DNA of 64,000 nucleotides from Bugula neritina (Eukaryota; Bryozoa; Gymnolaemata; Cheilostomatida; Bugulidae): NCBI GenBank assembly GCA_964035545.1, contig OZ037770.1, positions 1,720,001 to 1,784,000 of the forward strand, read 5' to 3'. Shown piece by piece: positions 54,885 to 64,000 of this stretch (position 1 is its first letter; each line of letters starts with the position of its first letter). The notes under the pieces were generated by a model. It saw only the letters and a program-made list of their open reading frames with translations, ran no database searches and was not told where the DNA came from. The position numbers and the translations under genes were made by a program.

Positions 54885-54944
54885 CCTCAATCTGTGGACA
54901 GCAGCTGTTTCGGGGTTTGTCCCCTCATTAGCACAGAACAGAGT
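54885..54944 (-). ncRNA. Hammerhead ribozyme copy with mutated core
   Basis: Reverse complement is nearly identical to the motif at 17873: CTGTG/CACAG stem I, GGGG-ACAAA-CCCC stem II, GAAA, short stem III, TC cleavage site. The core reads CTAATGA instead of CTGATGA (minus strand; plus 54925-54931), changing invariant G5 to A, which is expected to abolish cleavage. It also ends in a (TA) tract (54870-54884). Confidence 0.8.
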
Positions 54945-54997
54945 ACCATGGCCCACACCTTTGCAATAGTAGAAACTTATGTTTCTACTAAAGCATA

Positions 54998-55023
54998 TTT
55001 ATATATATATATATATATATATA
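54998..55023. repeat. Short (TA)n tract
   Basis: About 26 bp of TA near the hammerhead copy. Confidence 0.9.
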
Positions 55024-55612
55024 GAAGCTCATTGAAACACCATAAAAACACATCACAAATTAATACACTTGGTGCATTGTACTAATTATATGCTTTAGCA
55101 TATAACTGGTGCAATGCGGGTTTTCAACCTTTTTTGAAAGTAGTTATATACCTATAATATGCTAAATGATGAAACATACCCTCCAATGAAATAGGATTCT
55201 TTATTATACTCAGCTTCTATTATGAGTTATGATCTCTTGAACAAGATGCATGAGAAGATAACTATCAAACTCGCTATTCAACATCTACAACATCATTGCA
55301 CAATGAACATAAGTGCCAGGACCGTTATGATAAAACTCGTCACGTTACCAACAAAGTTTTGAATTATATGTACAAAATCTAAAGCGATTTGATCAGACTT
55401 AGTAAAATATTTGGCTGTGTTATGTTGTATTAAACATGTATATAGTCGTCTCTTATTTTTTGAAATATTATTAAACAATATTCACAATTATCCTATAAGC
55501 TAAAGGAAAATGCATATATGTTCTGAAAAAGACTATTTTGGGTTAGAAACCATTCAAAATATAGATACAACAATAATAATATATATAAGAGCTATGTGTG
55601 GTCATTTTGTAA
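55024..55612. other. Spacer, nothing recognised
   Basis: AT-rich sequence with no supportable feature. Confidence 0.5.
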
Positions 55613-55830
55613 GGAGTAGCAGTGGTTTAGAGGTTAGGTAGTTTGCCTACAGTAAACACAAAGACATGGGTTTGAATTTTGACAAAGGCCATTAGAGACG
55701 TTAAGAAGAGCATCCAGTCATAATTGTCCCTGTACCTTATCTTAATAAGTTATTAGCCAGCTTATACCAAAAACCCTTTTCTTCAAAGGTTTCTCACAAG
55801 AATGGTGACTATAAACTTGCGTGAGCTTGC
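55613..55830 (+). repeat. SINE family 1 copy
   Basis: GGAGTAGCAGTGGTTTAGAG head, GCATCCAGTCATAATTGTCC body and GGTTTCTCACAAGAATGG end align with 50118..50331. Confidence 0.78.
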
Positions 55831-56789
55831 AATTTTTACTTAAGGTATTATACGAAATTGTGACATACAAACTAGCAACGTGTATAAGTATATGTACTAA
55901 CTCGATCTGCATTAACTTTATATTCTTTTACATTGCCTGTAGCTATAATAGCAGGCAGAGCAGCTAGTTAGCTATCAATTGAGATTTTATAATTTACATA
56001 TATATGGATATGAGAATGAAAGCTCTATAATATAAATAGCATTTCTAACTGAACTATTAAAAAGTTTTTCTCGTTGCATTAAACAACTAAAACCATAGAA
56101 ATTTTAAAAGCTGTAATAAGACAGTTTACTAGTGTATTTTAATTTCTATGGAATAACAAGTTATTCTGTGTATATAAGTATACTAGAACATTACATTAAG
56201 ATTTTTTAAATTTGAGTGCAATTATAATACTATTTTGGGAGTTATTGCTCATGGTAATAATTTAAACCTTCTCTTTTTCAAACTGACCACATGTTGTTAG
56301 CAGAAACAGTAAAGTAACACTTGAGGTTATTCAAAATGAACTTATGTTATAATTATATAATCATTCAGATAGTGTAAAACTGCATGATTACACATACCAT
56401 GTAATTTCCAAGGACCACATTCCTAGTCAGAAGTTCATATACATTATCACTTTATTTTTTCAACGTCATAGTGTATGAAACTTAAATTATATAACAAAAG
56501 TTATAATCATTATAATGTATTAAACACATATTATTACAAGTGCATGGAGCCATAATTTCTATGAAGCTTCTTTCTAAACAGTCACCATTATAATATTATT
56601 TCATACATATAATATAATATATATTATTTCATACATATATATTATAATGGCTTTCACTTCAACATAAAAGATTTATCATAATTCATGGATTTTATAATGG
56701 ACAAGTTGTGGCACAAGTTACATAATGTTTGATTTCTTTAATTAGGTTGTACAATGTATTTGCATATAAAATAACCCGTAGCCCCAATT
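55831..56789. other. Spacer, nothing recognised
   Basis: AT-rich, with short ATATAATAT words near 56600; no exon found. Confidence 0.5.
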
Positions 56790-59056
<2,267 letters not shown>

Positions 59057-60193
59057 GTTAGCAGGTGGTTGGCAGGACTTTGGTGTAGAATGTAGCACTG
59101 CGTTATACAGAGTGCTAAATGTCTACTCTGCTTTATATACTGCAATACATTCAATTTAGACAGCCAATCAAAAGCTTGTATGAGGGAACAGGTTACACTT
59201 AGTCAAAAAAAATGGTCCCATCTAAGAGTTGGCCATAACAAAGTGTGCGGCATTTTGAAAACTTGTGTTACAGCTATCAGCATGGAGGATTGGTTGAATT
59301 GATGAATTTTTTGTTTTGTGCGATGTTTTTTAATGAATATTTAACATCAATGAATTTACTTGTATAGCTTGCACAACTACAGCATAGTAAAATTTCTATT
59401 TTGAAGTTAGCTCATTTCTAATCAAATTTATGTAAATAAAACAGTCTACTTGTAACAACAACAAAAATTTTTACACATAAAACATGACACTAAATGCGCA
59501 ACTGCAACTATCCTTTAAGCTTCCACACTGCTTAAACACTTTGTTAGACTGTTTTAAGCAAAGCTGTAATTAACATCTTAAGTTCCAAACTATCAATTGT
59601 ACCCAGCTGGAGTTAAACCTCTCTTGTACTAGTACGCTACAATTATGAACAGTGTCTAAAGGCTATTACGTAAAAATAGTCCAACTACCACTGTGGGCAT
59701 GCTGGTTGAACAGCCCTCTAATTCGTATATTTAGTAGATGAGATTATTATTTACATGAAATTGTAAAGGAAAGCCACCTAAGTATTAGTTATATAGAAAG
59801 CTGATTATAGCTATAATATAAGATGCAGCTCGTTTCTTTATGTCTCTTATATAAATTATGGATTATTTCGGATGTTTTGTTCAACTTTATTACACCTACA
59901 AGTAGTAGGCCTAGTTTTTTTTACTTTTGACAGCTTTAATGACTTATATTTTTTGAGGGAAAGGGTTGACAACAAAGGATAATGTAAACTTATAACAATA
60001 AAGTATAAAAATATTCAAAATAATAATATAAGTTTTACAGTTAAACAAGATCAACATAAAAAGAAGCTATAGCAGATTCCTTGACCAAAATCTATAACGA
60101 AGAATTAGTATATATTTCAAACACATATAAGTTGCTTGATTAAGGGAATTCTACTAAAGCAATGTAATTCTTGCAAGAAAACACTTCTGGGTA
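59057..60193. other. Spacer between genes F and G
   Basis: Holds the gene F promoter with a minus-strand TATATAAA at about 59132-59139, about 75 nt from the start codon. Nothing else recognised. Confidence 0.5.
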
Positions 60194-62031
60194 TCAGTGC
60201 TCTAAATTAAAGCCAAAATCCTTCACATAAGATGGGGCACAGGCACAGCCTCTCTCAACGTCTTCACACCAGCACACCATGCTCCCACAGCAATCGTCAG
60301 CAGATCTACACTGTTCTGCAAATAGGTCTCACAGGGTATTAAGCTCACACAAGTAAGAAACCCCTGATGGAAAAGGTTTTGTGTTAAATCAACCTATCAA
60401 CTTAATCAGATAGAGAATAGTGGCAATTATGACTGGATGTTCTTTATAACATCTCTAATAACTTTCGTCGGAGTTCGAACCCATGATCTCAGTGCTTACT
60501 TGGCAAACACCCTAACCCTTTATGGACCACGGCTACTCACTGCATGTACACAATTTAACTCACTGAATAGGATTCTCTTCTTTACTGCACTATTTTATTA
60601 TCGTCTAAATTCAGGTGATTTGTCTAAACGGGTCAATATTGAAGTGTGTTGTAAAGAATAATGATGCATATTTGAAATGAATATACTTACTACCCGAGGA
60701 ACGGCAATTTGGATTGTAAAACTTTAGGCTTCTTTTTCTCTTCCTACAATATATAGAAAAAATATTTGCAGTATAATTTTAAATTGCTTGTGTTGTTTAT
60801 GGAAATATATTTAAAAAATATCTCGAGAAACTTGCGTACAAATTTATGAAAACAATAATTGATTGCGTTGAAAAGTTAACTTTATAGAAATTGAGTATGA
60901 TTACAATTGAAATGAATTGAAGATTAATTAGATTATCCTCAAAAATAAATTTGATACTATATATAATCTATTTATACACTAACAATTGGAACAGAAAACT
61001 TTCTACAGCATACATATATAACAATAATATAGTACAATATGTATAATTAATTATAGCCTCATTAGTATCATAATACCATCAGTATATATGAAACTGTTTC
61101 ATGTTATTAATTTCTTCTGCTACATCCAACAAAATCCCTATAGATTTGTTAAATGTGCAAACACTTGCTCTGTCTTAGTAATATTTTTACTTATATATTA
61201 TAATTGGTGACTTTGTTGTAACTAGCTGAGCCTAACAACAAAATAAATACTTCTATATATTGTATAAAAGTGACTTTTTGAATTATTATACCGTTCATCA
61301 AAATGCAGAGAATTGATGAAGGAGTTTAAATAGTAATCATGGTTAGGCATTTGACATCACTGCATGGCAGGTAAACGGAAGCAAAAATAATTGCAAGCTA
61401 TATAGGTTAGTATTCTATGAAGTTATAGATATTTTTTACCCTGCACTCCCCGGGTAAAGAGCCTGGGTCAACTCAAACCAATTAGGATTCTCCATATTGT
61501 AGACTCTTTCCTCGTGCTGTCGAATTAACCTGTCTCTGTATTTACGAGCAGCGACAATGGAAGGATGTTCAGGGGCTGCAAAAAAGAATTTGTATTTTAT
61601 TTAATAATTTGTTCCATTTATATAACATTTATTTAAAATAAAATTTTAATTATTTATGATTAGAAGTTGGAAAATCTTTGTCGATGACTATATAACAAAC
61701 TAATTTCTAAGTTGAGATTACTGCCGTACAGTGTTCATTACATAATCAGAAGTCAAGCAAGTCAATATTCATAAAAACACAAAAATTATAAGCACAAGCA
61801 ATTTATATTAGTTAAGCAGGATTAGCTATATATAATAATCTGGGAAATTCCATTATTATAAAAACGGCTATATAAGTTATACTGTAATGAAACTGATAAA
61901 ATTTAATATATAAAATTAGTCATAATTAAAATATATTATTTCGTAGTTTTATAATTACTTGTTGTATCTCCTGATGCCCCAAAAACAAACACTGCAAGTG
62001 TCATCACAGACAACAGCAATAGAGTCTTCAT
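60194..62031 (-). CDS. ICK-type secreted peptide precursor G (8-cysteine knot)
   Basis: Four exons join in frame to about 127 residues: 61959..62031, 61440..61575, 60691..60743, 60194..60315. Exon 1 is a signal peptide (KTLLLLSVMTLAVFVFGASG). Exon 2 (136 nt) is a long propeptide sharing PEHPSIVAAR and HEERVYNM blocks with F. Exon 3 carries a KRKR site, then the first cysteine. I chose the GTAAGTAT donor (exon ends at 60691) over a GTAGTA three bases earlier because it gives the family's x6 loop. Exon 4 carries seven cysteines. Spacing is C-x6-C-x5-CC-x4-C-W-C-x6-C-A-C, followed by a 15-residue tail. TATATAT lies upstream at about 62099. Phases 1, 2, 1. Most similar to F; probably a tandem duplicate. 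Confidence 0.8.
60338..60537 (-). repeat. SINE family 1 copy, reverse orientation
   Basis: On the minus strand: GCCGTGGTCCATAAAGGGTT head, GGGTTCGAACTCC box B, GACATCCAGTCATAATTGCC-type body and a GGGTTTCTTACTTGTGTGAG end. In gene G intron 3, same strand as the gene. Confidence 0.75.
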
Positions 62032-63213
62032 GTTTATAGCAGGTGATTGGCAGGTGCTTGGTAGTGTAGCAGGCACTGTTTACTGAGTGTCAAGTGTCTG
62101 ATATATACTACTTGCTTAGACTCGTGAGTTACTTTTTTAGCCAATCAAATAAAAATTTGCAACTTGAATAAACAAATTAAACCCTAACTATAATATAACA
62201 ACCTGATCACAGCATGCCATTTAAAGCACCTGCCTACAACCTGTCAGACTACTTGTCAATAACAAATTGAGAAATAAATAAACTTTTACATATATAATCT
62301 TGTAGTAAATATATAGTACGCATTTTTGCTTGACTTTATTAATTTACTAAAATTTTAAATGAATTATTTTTGGAACTAACTTGAATTAAATACTAATGTG
62401 CTCACAGTATAATGTATCCTATCATGTTTTCTTTCTCATATTTGCTTAAAAATATTATTATTATATTACAGGTCTGTAATTTGCTTCCATACTCTAATTG
62501 ATTATTGCAAGCAATTTTAAATACATGAATATATTACTAAAATTTTACTTATATGATAGCCTAATCTGTTTTAATAATTGTTGTTATTAATTGCGCTGCA
62601 GGGTACATTCAAATTAAACTATGCATCAATACATAACAGTATGTTATTTTCTTCTTCAACTGTACAGCCAATCCTAGCTTACATTATAAATGGCCATAGT
62701 TTACCCAGTCTTACATTATACACATAAAATATTGTGAAACGAAATATATATTAGTTAGTTGCTAAGAAGCATATATAAAACAGGTCTGTTGTAATATTTT
62801 TGTATAAGTCATATGATTAAACATACATGTGTCACAGTAGAATCAATAATTTCTTCATGATTATTGGCAATTCTCCTAGCCAATTTGTTATAGGAGAGAT
62901 GGCAATTGCAATCTCTTTGAGAAGAATTGGAAATTTTTTTATGATGATTAGTGATTTTCCTGCATGGCCAATATCTTCTAAGAGAGATGCCAATTGCAAT
63001 CTCCCTGAGGAAAACTGCTAATTTGCAAACACAACACGAATCTGTTACATGATCAAAAAAGAATTTATGATGCACAGAAGTGAATGTATGCCATAATTAA
63101 AGAAGACAACATGACAGATGTGTGAAATAATTTATTTAGAATAGAAACCAATAAACAACAACATCATGTTAAGAAAAATAATTAGTTTGTCCAATACACC
63201 AGACATGTATTAA
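62032..63213. other. Spacer between genes G and H
   Basis: Contains a local imperfect duplication at 62870-63015 (TTGGCAATTCTCCTAGCCAA / GAGATGGCAATTGCAATCTC and GAGATGCCAATTGCAATCTC). No gene recognised. Confidence 0.5.
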
Positions 63214-63719
63214 TCATAAAAATATTGATAAATTTTGCTCTTGAGCATTTAATATTGGTAAATTAGAACAAAATATATATTTTTTGATTTCTTTATATTT
63301 GCCTAGTAAAATAAAAGCCCAAGTTCTACATTTAAGTTTTTGTAAGTTGGAATATACAGGAGCAGCTCCCTGCTTAGCATAGGAACAGAAGCATGAATGG
63401 TCTCCATAGCATTCTTCATTAGAGCTACACAACTCTGTAAACAAAGATTTGTATAGCACAGGCTATACACTGCACATCAATGTTTATGCTTTGCAAGTTA
63501 ATATACATGCAGTGTGAAGAAAAACTTAATATAATTAAAAGCAACAAAGTACAGATGTAGAGTTATAAGCTGACATATAATTTGCTAAAACATATACATG
63601 GCAGTGTTGAAGCGTACTGTTATAGAACCTATCATGCTGTATATATTTGAACTGAATACACTTACCATTTGTGGGACTTAGGTTTGTTATAAATACTCAA
63701 TTGTAGACTTCTCTTCCTC
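63214..63719 (-). pseudogene. Degenerate ICK peptide gene H (last two exons)
   Basis: Two exons homologous to exons 3 and 4 of F and G: about 63663..63719 (KRKR site preserved) and 63214..63434. Exon 3 lacks the first cysteine and is 57 nt, so it ends in phase 2 instead of 1; joining to exon 4 gives TGA at once. Exon 4 keeps cysteines II, III, V and VI with normal spacing (C-x5-C-Y-x4-C-F-C) but has Tyr for cysteine IV, and GAAP where the second CxC should be. The normal stop is lost and the frame runs on for about 50 AT-rich codons. Earlier exons would lie beyond position 64000. A functional but unusual paralog using other splice sites is possible but less likely. Confidence 0.68.
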
Positions 63720-64000
63720 TTTCTAAAATATAAAAACTTTGATTTGCAATTAAAACTATATTATAGAATTTATTACATCATGCCATTTAAAAATCATTTG
63801 ACAGAATGACAAAAAACGTAAAACAGATTTGATGTAAACTTAGTAGAACCAATACTCAACACAAACTATAAATATAATATAGAGTTGTGCCACCCATATA
63901 GGTAAAGATTTAGCAAAGCTTGTGCTCTATGTGCATGGTAGTACTTGATTGCTTTCATACTTTGTTATAGTCAAATGATTCTCTTTTGATAAATGGTATC

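Noticed and set aside
60691-60694. Alternative donor GTAGTA for gene G exon 3
   Set aside because: Also in frame, but gives a five-residue first loop; the GTAAGTAT donor gives the family's six.

Overview
This is animal genomic DNA: AT-rich, intron-rich and full of microsatellites, tRNA-derived SINEs, short inverted-repeat elements and a Penelope-like retroelement. Two conserved genes are complete: the trifunctional purine-synthesis gene GART (plus strand) and a fatty acid amide hydrolase (FAAH, minus strand). With secreted cystine-knot peptide genes and hammerhead ribozymes, this suggests an invertebrate, possibly a lophotrochozoan; the phylum cannot be fixed from the sequence alone.

Layout. 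0-15 kb: an array of small secreted peptide genes with an inhibitor-cystine-knot (ICK) pattern. Gene D is on the minus strand and runs off the left edge. Gene A is intact. Gene B is broken. Gene C is intact. A relic (X) of one last exon follows. B and C lie in a direct duplication of about 3 kb; between them sits a 1.34-kb near-perfect palindrome made of two head-to-head, 5'-truncated Penelope-like element (PLE) ends coding for the GIY-YIG endonuclease. 15-19.7 kb: no gene; long (CA)n/(TA)n tracts and a well-formed type I hammerhead ribozyme at 17.87-17.93 kb. 19.7-29.2 kb: FAAH, 14 coding exons. 29.2-34.8 kb: gene-free spacer between the divergently transcribed FAAH and GART. 34.8-50.6 kb: GART, 18 coding exons. 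52-64 kb: a second ICK array, all minus strand: E, F and G intact, H degenerate.

The ICK genes share one architecture: a signal-peptide exon (phase 1 out), a propeptide exon (phase 1 in, phase 2 out), an exon with a basic processing site and the first cysteine (phase 1 out), and an exon with the remaining cysteines. The left array has a 6-cysteine knot and the right array an 8-cysteine knot with two CxC pairs. Their arrangement either side of GART/FAAH points to old duplication followed by birth-and-death evolution. No function can be assigned; defence, signalling and venom-like roles are all possible.

Other notable points are tandem repeats that start at splice sites of GART and FAAH (FAAH exon 12 has one on each side), a second hammerhead copy with a core mutation, and several small non-autonomous element families.
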